A DNA stretch of 37,392 bases from Conoideocrella luteorostrata (GCA_032433595.1 JASWJB010000373.1:1-37392); one strand, 5' to 3'; numbered from the stretch's first letter, positions 1 to 9,025 are shown. A program made the numbers and translations. The notes: generated by a model from the sequence alone, not told the origin.

Positions 1-121
1 ACGAGCGCAGCGAGGCCGCGGGTTTTGGGGCTAACCCCCAAGATATCCACTCACCGTGTAAACAACAAAGTGTTGATGATATGGGGGCAAGCCCCCAAAC
101 CCACGGCCTCGCTGCGCTCGT
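1..121. repeat. Foldback element with about 38-bp imperfect inverted arms
   Basis: The first bases (ACGAGCGCAGCGAGGCC) return as their reverse complement at the right end (GGCCTCGCTGCGCTCGT). The arms continue inward through a G-rich/C-rich stretch to about base 38, and about 45 bp lie between them. It sits directly beside the inverted triplet array. It could be a small MITE-like element or the edge of a larger palindrome cut by the window start. It has no coding content. Confidence 0.75.
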
Positions 122-475
122 TGCTGTTGCTGATGAGGATGTTCTGCCCACGTAAGAAATATTGCTGCCGCTGCTAGTAATACCGTTGCTGGTGATGAGG
201 GTGTTGCTGCTTACGCAAGAAATGTGGCTGCTGCTGATGCCGTTGCTGATGATGATGATGTTCTGTCCACGCAAGAAATGTCGCCGTCGCCGCTGCTGCT
301 AGTGATGATAGCCACAGGTTAGAATTCTGGTCACAATAACAGAGATCGGGAGGGGGAAGATTCACCAGATGATGATGATGATGATGATAATGCCGCTGAT
401 GATGACGGCCACAGGTCAGCATTTCGGTCGGGATTCTGGTCACGGCAGTATAGCGGTAGGAAGGTGGAATCCGCG
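122..475 (-). repeat. Modular triplet array fragment, inverted orientation
   Basis: This is the same compound repeat that fills 19.1-27.4 kb, read on the minus strand. It has CAG/CAT-type triplet spacers, the module TTTCTTGCGTGGGCAG (as its complement near 143-157, 220-234 and 270-285), and the block that reads GACCAGAATCC..CCTGTGGCC on the minus strand (near 310-340 and 400-440). Its distance and orientation suggest a dispersed copy, not part of the tandem cassettes. The reading frames in it are by-products of the triplet composition. Confidence 0.8.
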
Positions 476-520
476 CGCGGCTGCGCCGCGCCGCTCCGCG
501 GCCCATCACGCCGGGTTAGA
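465..520. repeat. GC-rich palindromic motif, copy 1
   Basis: A stretch rich in CGCG, GGC and GCC, containing CCGCGCGCGGCTGCGCCGCG, ends the inverted array fragment. Nearly the same roughly 48 bases occur in reverse complement at 17742-17790. Both copies border array or cassette material, so the motif may be an element end or an insertion preference. Its function is unknown. Confidence 0.7.
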
Positions 521-1110
521 GGCTTATGGCAGTGGCTACCCTTTTCCTCTTTAATAATATATTGTAACTTATTCTTCTTTTGTTCATAGCTCTCTATATT
601 TAATAATGTATAAAATAGCTGTCTTTACTTATGAGGAGCGCAGTGAGATTAGATATATTATAATAACTATATTTTTTAATAACGCCTCTTCACAGAAAGA
701 GAAATAACTAACTTCCTAATTAAATTTACTAAACTACTATTTATCTTATTATTAAACAAGTCTATGCTGTGTGTTAGCAATAAAGATAATTCTTTACCCG
801 CCGGCTTAGGCTCGAGTCCGTAACACACCTCTTTACTCTTGTTCTTCCGGCGGTGGTGTTAAATCGAGAAGCGAGATTTCGTCTTTTTCTTCTCCTGCTA
901 GTAGGCTTATTTCTCTGAAAAGGTCATCTGCGCTCGCGTAGTGGTTCAACCAGCATTTCATCATAATTTTGCCTGTAAAAGTGGTGCATGTTCGATAGGT
1001 GCCGTTCTACGGGCTGCGCCTTGTGCTGAATGAACTATGCCACAGCACTGTTATAGTATAGATACATCTCCATATTTTATCCTTATATCAAAACTCTTCT
1101 TGGACAGCCA
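521..1110. other. AT-rich region without genes
   Basis: This stretch is very AT-rich, with many TAA/TTA words and no sustained reading frame. Such islands in ascomycetes usually are repeats degraded by RIP, but I cannot name the original element. A GC-rich patch near 795-860 is the only exception. Confidence 0.5.
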
Positions 1111-1121
1111 TTAATGAAAAA

Positions 1122-2847
1122 TCACTGTGGACCTCTTTCGTCAAGCATGCTGCGTGTCCGTTGGGTCTCTGTTGCCCATGTACCTGATACAGCATTCTTC
1201 ATGCTCTCATCCCGATATTGGCGGACCGGTTCCAGGAACTTATGGCCCAACAACTCCCCGGCAGTCCATCTCTGTTCAGGAAGCCATTGCAGCATCTTTG
1301 AAGCAAAGTCGAGAAAATCGTATTTGTCATCTCCGTCTAATGCCACAACAGTACATGCCAGGCCCTCGTCATGTTTGAGGAGATCAGTACGGAAAATTTG
1401 ACCTGCAGTCAACCAACCTACCACGTTAGTCCCACCGTTGCTTTCGCCTTCTGCAGCGCCAAGATTAGTGTAGGCGCCTTACCATTTGTGTTAAAGAAAG
1501 GACCGCCGTAATACTCATTTGTATTCTTGCTCTCTTTCCCGGTTTGACCAAGTATAGGCTTATCTAGACAAAGGTCACGGAAGGCACCCTCTCTCTCAAC
1601 AAGCTCTTGGGGTGGATGTCCCAAAAGATTAACCATCTGAGCCAGGTGTACATGTGCGTCGTAAGGCTAATCTTCGCCACCCGGTCGGGCAAACAGATTA
1701 ATGTTCTCCAACATTTTCCACATCTACAACAAATCAGTAATGTTATTCAGTAGGCTCACAGAGCATTGAAACTTTAAACATTTCTTACCAAAACGCCAAG
1801 GTTCCATATGTCGACACTAAATATCCATGGACAACCCAGCAGCACTTCTAGCGCGCGGAAATAGTGGGACTGAATGGGAAGCAAATGGCCGCCGTCACCC
1901 TCGGGTCTCGGAAACGCTTAATCGAAATCAGCCAACTTAGGTAATTGTCCGTAGCCCAGCAAGGGGCTAAGATCATGCGAGGGATATATGTCTCGCTCGT
2001 CGTTTATGGTGCTCGGGATTGGTGGCGCAGCACGTAGGGATGCGATATAAAGATCAAGGTTGAATTCGGGTTTAAATGTCATCATGATATTATCGTCCTT
2101 GATATCTACACGCCAGATTTTAGTAGTAGTTAACGAAATGTAGTGTGCTTAGCATACCAGTGTGGACAATACGGCACTCATTGTGCAAATAATCTAGAGC
2201 TTTGAGGAGACAATAGATGTAGATTTTGAATAATGGAACTAGCACTTTAGACTGTTTAAGCTTGTGTTAGAATTAGCCCAGAGGTTCCCTCATTGCCTCG
2301 TAAACAAGACAAGAGTGCGATCCTTTTGATCCGTCTAAATCAAACTGGTACAAAGGTGTGCGAATATGTGAGCGTCCCTCGTGCAACAGGTTAGTGTCGC
2401 AAATAATTTTCAAACATTCAACTTCTCCAATAGCATCCGTATCAACAGCCGAAATTTTAATGGCTACATAACGGTCGAGCATTGCCGTAGTAAAGTGACT
2501 AGTTTCGTTAGCGCGAATGTCGGGTACAATGATAAACGTAACCAGCCAACAAGCACAACTCACAACTGTAGATTTTCTGCCAACCAAACGGTTGAACCGC
2601 TTCCGAAGCCAAGCTTGGCAATGGTCCGGAATTAGTCGTTCAAGTCCTCGTTAGGCTTTGTTGGATAGAAAGCTGCCAAACGATCGTTACCGACCAATTC
2701 CTCCTCGATAAGCTCGTTGCTTATCGCGACCCGTGAAGAAGAACGCGACAAAGAAAAGGAGCGGGCTGGAAGACGTAGCTGTCTTGAAATCGCACTCAAA
2801 TTCCTCAACGGGATTTTAAAATTCGCTCTTGCCGGCGCGACCACCAT
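1122..2847 (-). pseudogene. SRPK-like serine/threonine protein kinase pseudogene with five premature stops
   Basis: Family members phosphorylate SR-type splicing factors. I place five exons on the minus strand at 2847-2564, 2498-2158, 2105-1789, 1723-1483 and 1402-1122, with GT..AG introns of 65, 52, 65 and 80 bp. All joins keep phase and the reading totals 488 codons. Visible motifs are the glycine loop (KLGFGSGSTVWLAEN), YVAIKI with the ATP lysine, the SRPK catalytic loop VHTDIKDDNIM created across intron 2, VDIWNLGVL, and the C-lobe KMLQWLPEQRWTAGELL. In-frame stops interrupt it at 2632-2634, 2273-2275, 2267-2269, 1918-1920 (all TAA) and 1667-1669 (TAG). All five fit CAA/CAG (Gln) changed by C-to-T in a CpA context, the RIP signature. 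Splice sites and frame are otherwise intact, so the inactivation looks recent. The start at 2847 is the ATG before a short basic leader like that of fungal relatives. Confidence 0.85.
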
Positions 2848-3467
2848 GCTGAGAAATCCTCGGCGTATTCAAATCCCGTGAAAACCCGGTGTTGTTGGTT
2901 CCGGACACTTCAGAACATCACTGGTCAAGTCTAATTAGTGCTTCTAACATCTACTTACTCGCTTGCTTGCACCACTATGCACCACCCTGCACCACTTTTG
3001 CACCACTTTTGCACCACCTTGCACCACCTTGCACTACTACCCTTACACCACTTGGCCGTCCGTGACTCGACAAAAGAACCGAAACTTGGAAGAGCGCGTT
3101 TGTGTTGCCTACTTTTTTGGGCCGCAATTCGGGCAGATTTGTTGCGTAGCAGTAATAATACCGTCTTCGCACAGACCGCAACCTGGTATGATGTTGTAAT
3201 GTTGAACTAGGGTTAAAAAATCAGGATCGTGTTGAAGGATTGGGGTAGAATAAGGTGGAAGTAGGATGTTGACCACTCTCAGCGACAGTGAAGAACTCGC
3301 ACCACCGCTGATATTACTGTCTCCTGCTATAACGATTCATCTGCTTACAAGAATGGAGGTCTGGTCCAAGTGGGGATTCCAAAGTGGATACATGCATGGG
3401 GCTGGAAACTGAGTATTCCCCTCATGCCAGCACCATCAATTATGGCGTCGATTGAGAAACCTCATAC
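2848..3467. other. Intergenic region upstream of the kinase pseudogene
   Basis: I see no gene here. It contains the pseudogene's former promoter side and the short tandem repeat at 2971-3034. Open frames over that repeat reflect its composition only. Confidence 0.5.
2971..3034. repeat. 10-11-bp minisatellite (ACCACYTTGC type)
   Basis: Six to seven consecutive units of 10 or 11 bp, such as ACCACCTTGC and ACCACTTTTGC, follow each other without gaps. The length alternation by one T suggests slippage. Confidence 0.8.
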
Positions 3468-3667
3468 TGTTGGAATCCCGCCAAGCACAATAGGAAGCAC
3501 GGAGCGAGTCACGTGATATTTATACGGCGACATTGAGCCTCCCACCTTGACTTGTTTTCTTCTTCTTCTCCTTCTTCTTCTTCTTCTTAGATAGACAGAG
3601 ACTTATTTGAATATATTGCATTTGAAGCCGATGATCTAGATCATTGCACAACCCTGTGCAACCCACA
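3468..3667 (+). mobile_element. Solo LTR, family A, copy 1
   Basis: A 200-bp unit starts TGTTGGAAT and ends CAACCCACA, the TG..CA form of retrotransposon LTRs. It shares with four other copies the blocks GCCAAGCACAATAGGAAGCA, CACGTG, a TATTTATAC box, CTTCTTAGATA and TTGCACAACCCTGTGCAACC. The flanking 5-mers do not match, so this copy may have arisen by recombination between elements or lost its duplication. A CTT microsatellite has expanded inside it near 3557-3590. No internal retrotransposon region is nearby. Confidence 0.85.
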
Positions 3668-3856
3668 AAGCCATTTTGGATGCGAAGTAAGCGAAAGAAA
3701 CCATACAGAGTGCTCCTAGTTCAAATGCGCAGGCCCTTGCATTCAGTTTTCTAACTGCCAATAATTTATTGATAAGAAACAAATATTATTATTAATATCA
3801 CTATGTGGAGAATAGAGAACGATGACTGAGCAGCTGTGATAATCTCCGGACTTTTA
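3668..3856. other. Short AT-rich spacer
   Basis: Nothing recognisable is seen between the solo LTR and the zinc-finger fragment. Confidence 0.4.
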
Positions 3857-4153
3857 CTAGGAAGTTCCAAATCTTGCATTGCCCTTTTCGCTCAGCAGAT
3901 GAACGTTTTCAACATGGTCCATCATGTGGGAAGGACGCTTAAATTCCCTCATTCTCACTGCGTGAGTCAATCGCTCATCACCCACGCAGTAGATGCATTG
4001 TGTCTTGCCCAGGAGGACAGGGATTTCTTCAAATGGTTCTGGCTTGATGAGCAACTTGGACTTAGTCACCTCAGGAGACGATTCTCTGCTTGCATCACTA
4101 GGAGAGACCGACTGTGGCCGACGCACCTCGCGGCAGCCAGCAAGACGGACCAT
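3857..4153 (-). pseudogene. Zinc-finger fragment resembling the C-terminal tail of FluG/DUF3435-type proteins
   Basis: This 98-codon frame begins with ATG at 4153. It contains one C2H2-like finger, QCIYCVGDERL..FKRPSHMMDHVENVHL, with the two Cys near residues 53-56 and His at about 78 and 83. The preceding acidic/Ser-rich stretch (KPEPFEEIPVLL) is also typical. The arrangement recalls the C-terminal finger of fungal FluG-domain (DUF3435) proteins, a group that includes tyrosine recombinases of giant mobile elements. The recombinase domain itself is absent here and the frame stops soon after the first finger. I read it as a truncated relic. A short independent zinc-finger protein is the alternative. 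Confidence 0.45.
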
Positions 4154-4237
4154 TCCATCTACCAGTGAATCAACGAGGGATTACCCACTCTGCGTGAGCT
4201 AGTGATCTAGGAATATTGTATAAGAAGACACAACTCT

Positions 4238-4459
4238 ATAGCTACCACTAAGTTACGCTCTTTAGATACTCTAGATAGTTAGTCTTTAACATAGATCTTT
4301 ACTTAAATTACTTGTTTAATTTAACTATCTATAGAATTACAACCTTTAGTTTATTATTCTACGTAACACTACTTATTGCTTAGATACAATGTCCTATACG
4401 TTCTGCTAACATAAACTATAACTAGGTTTATCCTTTAGGAACTAACTATAGCTATCACA
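4238..4459 (+). mobile_element. Decayed LTR relic, family C (RIP-like mutations)
   Basis: This aligns without large gaps to the right half of the intact LTR at 4550-4973, from the CTCTTTAGATACT block to the terminal TCACA. Most differences are transitions: CTGCCAACATAAAC in the intact copy is CTGCTAACATAAAC here, and ACCAACCACAGCCGTCACA is ACTAACTATAGCTATCACA. Nearly all the C-to-T changes lie in CpA, as expected for RIP. The left half is missing or beyond recognition. Confidence 0.75.
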
Positions 4460-4549
4460 ATGTAAGGAAATACATAGTAGTAAACAATTAGGTAGGAAAT
4501 ATAGATAGAACTCTTATTACTAAGTATCCCTATAAATAACAAGACTTAA

Positions 4550-4973
4550 TGTTACGACCCTGGCTAGCGGGCTGCAAGAAGGCCGGCCACGGGGCGCCAA
4601 AACCCCACTACCACACGTGACCTACAGGCGGGACAAAAGATGTTCCGTGGACAGGCACAGCTGGGTTCACTTTGGTTCGCGTGAACCTCCAGTGAACCCT
4701 CCCCTGTAATACGCATAGAGTTCACTCTGGTTCGCGTGAACCAAAGGTGAACCACCTACTATATAGGCACCACCAAATTACACTCTTTAGATACTTTAGA
4801 TAGTCAGTCTTCAACAGTCATTCAATCATTACAATTGTTTATCTGCATCCATCGATCACCTAAACTATTGCGACGTGACATCTCTTTGCTCAGAACGTAC
4901 GACGCCCTGTAACCTCTGCCAACATAAACCCCGACTTAGGTTTATCCCTTGGGAACCAACCACAGCCGTCACA
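4550..4973 (+). mobile_element. Solo LTR, family C, with 5-bp target duplication CTTAA
   Basis: A 424-bp unit starts TGTTACGACCC and ends CCGTCACA. It is flanked by the direct repeat CTTAA (4545-4549 and 4974-4978), as expected for LTR-retrotransposon integration followed by LTR-LTR recombination. Inside, the motif TGGTTCGCGTGAACC occurs twice (near 4673 and 4730) and a TATATAGG box lies near 4760. It is much less AT-rich than the neighbouring relic, so it is younger or escaped RIP. Confidence 0.9.
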
Positions 4974-5039
4974 CTTAACCTTGCCCTTCTAATCTACCTT
5001 AATTCAAAGCGCGGTATTTAAGGACAATCGGGTAATATT

Positions 5040-5265
5040 CGGATCCAACTATAGTATCTATATTATCTTTGCGTGCTTCCGAATCCGATCCGATCTGTGA
5101 TGTTCTCTTTAATCTGAATCCAACTATAGTGTTCTGAATCCGATCCGATCTGCGATGTTCTCTTTGATCTGAATCCAACCATAGTGTTCTGAATCCGATC
5201 CGATCTGCGATGTTCTCTTTAATCTGAATCCAAACTATAGTGTTCTGAATCCGATCCGATCTGCG
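5040..5265. repeat. 55-bp tandem repeat, about four copies
   Basis: The unit contains GAATCCGATCCGATCTGCGA, then TGTTCTCTTTAATCTG and AATCCAACTATAGTGTTCT. Copies follow at 55-56 bp spacing with few substitutions. The first copy is diverged and the last is cut short at CTGCG. No function can be assigned. Confidence 0.85.
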
Positions 5266-5462
5266 CATTACACACAAGAGGGCTATTGTGGTGTTTTAGT
5301 AGCGTGGAATTTATTAGTAATATTGTGAAACGCGTTATAAGGCGTTTTAGTGTGCTAGGGCTTAGTAGGCTACGCGGGTTACTAGAAGTCCCTAGGAAAA
5401 AAAGGGCAAAGTAGGAAAAGTAAGCTCTTAATACATTTAACTAAAATAAGTTAGTATCTTAA
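5266..5462. other. AT-rich stretch without genes
   Basis: Sequence rich in TTAGTA/TATAA words with no usable frame. It is probably repeat debris. Confidence 0.4.
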
Positions 5463-5734
5463 GGCTATAATCCACGAAACAAAGCAAACTTATTAGCCTT
5501 TATAAAGCATGCATAAAGGACGCGCTAGCTATTTCCGTTAGATAATTTTTATAGAAAATTATAGAAATATATCTACTTTTGTAATAAATTAACCCCACAG
5601 GGACTAAAGCAGTGCTAGCGCTACACTATCCGGGTGATGTGCCTAATCCCCTTGACCGCTTAACTAGGGCAAAAGGATACGTGTTAAACTTATTGCCTAC
5701 TAACACGTTTAACTAGCACTATATAGGCCCCTAA

Positions 5735-6011
5735 TGTTACGTGCTGGATCTCCCACGTTACGTGCTGGATACGGCCAGTGGGTTGCTGGACGTAACACGT
5801 TGGTGGTCTGTATTAGCTATAGTATTAGTATTATTAGTATTCAGGTAGAGGAAAGCAAAACAAAGCAATAACAAGTCAGATCTCAGATGGTTGTAAGGTT
5901 GTTGTCCTTTTTATCTACTGACGGGCAAGATTCGACCTTTTATAAGTCGAATCCGTCACGTGAGTGACCAGTACAGCCCATGTCAGGTCTAGCTATCTAT
6001 TCTACGCAACA
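5735..6011. mobile_element. Solo LTR, family D, with 5-bp target duplication CCTAA
   Basis: A 277-bp unit starts TGTTACGTGCTGG and ends CTACGCAACA, bordered by CCTAA on both sides (5730-5734 and 6012-6016). ACGTGCTGGAT is duplicated near its left end. It is inserted inside the inverted-repeat-flanked relic, so it is younger than that element. Its transcriptional direction is not decided. Confidence 0.85.
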
Positions 6012-6135
6012 CCTAATATGTGCATGCGCGCCGCAGCGCATGCTAAGGCTAGGCAAAGCCTAGACTATAACAACTTTACATAAGTCCCTTGTTAGTTTAT
6101 ATTTTTATATACCACGCTAGACTAGGGCCGCGTAG

Positions 6136-6374
6136 TGTTGGATTACACGGGTGTGTGTGGACCGGATGTGTGGATACACGGGCTGTGCAAGAAAGGTTAC
6201 GTGGCCTCTGGGCCTAAGGCAGGAATTCAGGACGGGAGTGTCTCAGATTGTAGGGGTATTTATAGGGGGATTTGGACGAGGCCGTCAGACGGGGGATTCT
6301 GCATCCATCATCTCAGTAACACAGCTGGTCCCAACAATGCAAACAAATTTGAACCTCTCCTATCAATTCTAACA
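6136..6374 (-). mobile_element. Solo LTR, family B, with 5-bp target duplication CGTAG
   Basis: A 239-bp unit on the minus strand has the same ends and body as the copy at 28305-28544 (TGTTGGAATTGA.. to ..TAATCCAACA). CGTAG flanks it at 6131-6135 and 6375-6379. A TATAAAT box lies in the middle on the minus strand. Open frames across it on the plus strand are meaningless. Confidence 0.9.
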
Positions 6375-6379
6375 CGTAG

Positions 6380-6893
6380 CTCCCTAAAATAGGCTTAGAT
6401 GCTAAGTATAAAGTAAATTCTACTATTTTCTAGCTAATAACAATAAAGCCGCGAAATCTAGCTCTAAAATTTATAGCTTACCTAGCTAATAAGTTTATAG
6501 CTTACTAACTAGCTTTCTTAGCGCCTATAGTCTTGTATTAGAGTATCTTATTACACATAAAAAAGCTAATAATAATCTGCTTTTTGCGATATTAACCTTA
6601 TAGTATTATAAATCACTAAGAAAAGCGTAAAGAGTGCTTTATTATTTTCCTATTAATGCTTGCGAGCATCTTGCTAATAGCAATAAATTACTAGCATTAA
6701 AGGGCATAAGAGCATTACTAATAACATTACGAGATTACTATAAGCAGCTTCTTAATAAGGCGCTTAATAAGCTTTTTAAATACTAAAAGAGACCTTTATA
6801 AGCTCTGTAGGTAGCTTTGCATATAAACGGGTCCTAGGATAGTACATTGTAATATCCCCACTTAGTTCACATACAACTTGTACCGTGCATAGT
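6380..6893. other. AT-rich degraded interior of the transposon relic
   Basis: Dense TAGC/TTAATAA words and frequent stops in all frames. The composition fits RIP-degraded coding DNA, but no protein similarity is readable. Confidence 0.45.
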
Positions 6894-6930
6894 CGGCTGA
6901 TGAGTTTGCTTTGTTTCGTGGATCAGAGCC

Positions 6931-7203
6931 CAGGTATAAAAAAAACACCCTAGTGGCTACTGTTAAGGATTGTTACCACACGGTCCAACTAGTTTCTCAT
7001 TAGACGCATATTTCGCTTCTATGCATCTATACAGCGAAGCCACCGATCCGCACTAGCAGACGCTCAAATAACACCGCGGGCGGGGAACTTAAGTTCTATG
7101 TCATCTCCCCTCCTACATAATATTGCGGCTCGTAGCGCATACTACTTATAATTTATCGTGGGTTTTACTTGTCCACACAGCCGAACCGGCAACGGCATAT
7201 ACG
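6931..7203 (+). other. Upstream region of the phosphotransferase gene
   Basis: This holds the presumed promoter and 5' leader of the gene starting at 7204. I see no clear TATA box. The composition returns to normal after the AT-rich relic. Confidence 0.4.
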
Positions 7204-7977
7204 ATGGTCCAAAGCGTTACGAAAGAAGATATTGAAAACGGACAAAGGCTGTCTAGATTTTCTCCAGTTTACAAAATTAACCCGACAACCGTCGTTAAGA
7301 CTGGCGAAATCGTTCGAATGGCTGAAGCCGCAACTATGAAGTTTGTGCTCGATAACACTAGCATCCCGGTACCTACAGTCCATAACGCTTATATTGACGA
7401 AATTACTGGGCATGTTGTTATTATCATGGACTTTGTGGAAGGCGAAAATCTTGACAAAGCATGGGTCAACTATACTGAAACCGAGCGTCAGTCAGTCATC
7501 GTCCAATTACAAGACTACATGTCTCAACTTCGCAGCTTTAAAGGCAGCTTTATTGGTTGCATTGATGGCACACCATGTCAGGATCAATATTTTTACAGCG
7601 AAAAAGAGAATTACGGGCCGTACCAGACAGAGCATGAGTTTAATGAAGGCATCGTTAATCTGATGAGGAAACAAGGACCGTACGCTTTTGTTGAATGGCG
7701 GTGTGATGTCTGGAAGGATATTATGAAAGACCACAACATCGTGTTGACGCATAATGACTTTGACCCAAGAAACATCCTTGTCCAGGGCGCCAAGGTTGTG
7801 GCCATCTTGGATTGGGAGTTTTCGGGATTTTACCCTGAATACTGGGAATATTGCAAAGCGGTATCGTGCCCAGACTGGGAGCATCCGTGGAGCCGAAGCC
7901 GTGCAATCGATCAGATTATGAGGCCATACTACAAGGAAATTTCTGTATTCTGGAATTCCGGCGAGGTTATACATTAA
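7204..7977 (+). CDS. APH-family phosphotransferase (aminoglycoside/choline kinase-like fold)
   Basis: This is a 257-aa intronless protein of the APH family (PF01636), whose fungal members have a protein-kinase-like fold and mostly unknown small-molecule substrates. It shows the ATP-binding lysine in VVKTG (K32) and the paired acidic residue in MAEAA (E41). The hinge region is IIMDFVEGENL (74-84). The catalytic loop is LTHNDFDPRN (H183, D185, N190) and the metal-binding motif is ILDWEFSGFYPEYWEY (D203). The frame is open upstream to 7123 but only from a TTG. The ATG at 7204, in context ACGATGG, fits the family N-terminus. A cytosolic enzyme is likely because no signal or membrane segment is seen. 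The gene lies beside a RIP-degraded element yet has an intact frame. Confidence 0.9.
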   Translation: MVQSVTKEDIENGQRLSRFSPVYKINPTTVVKTGEIVRMAEAATMKFVLDNTSIPVPTVHNAYIDEITGHVVIIMDFVEGENLDKAWVNYTETERQSVIVQLQDYMSQLRSFKGSFIGCIDGTPCQDQYFYSEKENYGPYQTEHEFNEGIVNLMRKQGPYAFVEWRCDVWKDIMKDHNIVLTHNDFDPRNILVQGAKVVAILDWEFSGFYPEYWEYCKAVSCPDWEHPWSRSRAIDQIMRPYYKEISVFWNSGEVIH

Positions 7978-8098
7978 TAACAATTCGATTCTTGTCTTCA
8001 AATAGAGCATTATCCGGACTATTACAAGGTCGGTGGCGCTTCAAGGCCACAGACATTCTAGTAAACAATATAAACGCACTAGTGCCATGCCCCTGCAT

Positions 8099-9025
8099 CT
8101 AAACAGCTGTCTTGTCTCCAGCGCCTTCTAGCTCTATCTTCCACCCAATCCGAGCAATGAATTCAATCATGTCGTCGATTTCGTCCGGGATCTTATACCA
8201 ATGCCCTTGATCCTGGTAGCATTTCCAGTCGACATTGTATCCCGCAGAGCGCATAACTGTGGCAGCGGCCTCGCCTAGACGGACGGGGACCTTTTCGTCT
8301 GCACCACCGTGACCTAGAAAGACAGGAGTGCGGTATGCAGTTCTTTCAGCAGACGGCTCATCCATCGCATCAAGGCATAAAAGCTCCCGCTCAAACACTT
8401 GCGCTGTGACACATTTCTCGTCCGTATGCGTTTTGTCACTGTTTGAGAAAGGGTCAAAGTCACCCAGGTCATCATCATCATCATCATCATCATCATCTTC
8501 AAGTACCATATTCATGCTGGACTCATACGTAAAGTAGCCGCTCATGCCGATAAAGCCGCCAACGGGGCCATCCAAGCACAGCAGGACCGCCAAGGACATG
8601 GCACAGCCTTGACTTAGCCCTCCAATAATAAGATTATGCGGCGGCACGCGTCGGAGCTCATCCCCTATGATGGCCATAATCTCTGTCGCCGATTCAGCAA
8701 GACCCTGCAACTGACACTCTTGGCGGTAAGAAGGCTCATCAAGGCGGGCTATATCGAACCATTGCGTGAGCATGGATCGGCCAAAGGCACTCGATCGGCG
8801 GCGTCTGGAGGTGGGGAAGACAAAGCGGACATAAGGAAGCAGCTCTGTAAGCTTATGGCCGGATGACGCGACACCCATGTCCAAAAGTTCCGAGCCGAAT
8901 TTTTCCCCGTTGGAGCCAAGTCCGTGAAGTAGAAGAATGGTGTGTGTATGAGGGGCACTGGGCTCCACGACGAAAATTGGTGATCCAGGCTGGCGCGGCT
9001 CAATGGGTACTTTCGTGAGCGACAT
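8099..9025 (-). CDS. Acyl-protein thioesterase / carboxylesterase-like alpha/beta hydrolase with an Asp-10 tract
   Basis: This 308-aa protein belongs to the phospholipase/carboxylesterase family (PF02230), which includes acyl-protein thioesterases that remove S-acyl groups. It has the oxyanion-region motif LLLHGLGSNGEKF (31-43), FVFPTS..QWFDI (68-92), the nucleophile elbow GGLSQGCA (S138), the acid in GHGGADEKVP (D243) and the base in DQGHWYKIP (H275), so the triad is complete. The family is usually 220-250 aa. The extra length is mainly an insertion near 170-215 that starts with ten consecutive Asp (177-186) encoded by a GAT run. I start at ATG 9025, just before the conserved domain. An in-frame ATG at 9229 would add a 68-residue basic leader, possibly a targeting peptide, and cannot be excluded. 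Confidence 0.9.
   Translation of the reverse strand: MSLTKVPIEPRQPGSPIFVVEPSAPHTHTILLLHGLGSNGEKFGSELLDMGVASSGHKLTELLPYVRFVFPTSRRRRSSAFGRSMLTQWFDIARLDEPSYRQECQLQGLAESATEIMAIIGDELRRVPPHNLIIGGLSQGCAMSLAVLLCLDGPVGGFIGMSGYFTYESSMNMVLEDDDDDDDDDDLGDFDPFSNSDKTHTDEKCVTAQVFERELLCLDAMDEPSAERTAYRTPVFLGHGGADEKVPVRLGEAAATVMRSAGYNVDWKCYQDQGHWYKIPDEIDDMIEFIARIGWKIELEGAGDKTAV

Larger units (their letters stand above)
5463..6930. mobile_element. DNA-transposon relic bounded by 37-bp inverted repeats, invaded by two solo LTRs
   Basis: Bases 5470-5490 and 6903-6923 are exact reverse complements over 21 bp (core CCACGAAACAAAGCAAAC). The similarity extends to about 37 bp per arm. The extra differences are transitions: GGCTGATGAGT on the right is GGCTAATAAGT in the complement of the left arm. 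Once the two LTRs and their duplications are removed, about 940 bp of interior remain. It is AT-rich and has no surviving transposase frame. The arms resemble the MITE-like unit at 10007-10144 (ATCCACGAA). The superfamily is not resolved. Confidence 0.55.

Noticed and set aside
1122..2847. Reading the in-frame TAA/TAG codons as Gln through an altered genetic code
   Set aside because: All other genes here end at ordinary stops and retain normal CAA/CAG codons, as does this pseudogene. RIP explains the pattern more simply.
7123..7203. Upstream extension of the phosphotransferase by 27 codons
   Set aside because: The extension begins at TTG, not ATG, and its sequence does not resemble the family N-terminus.
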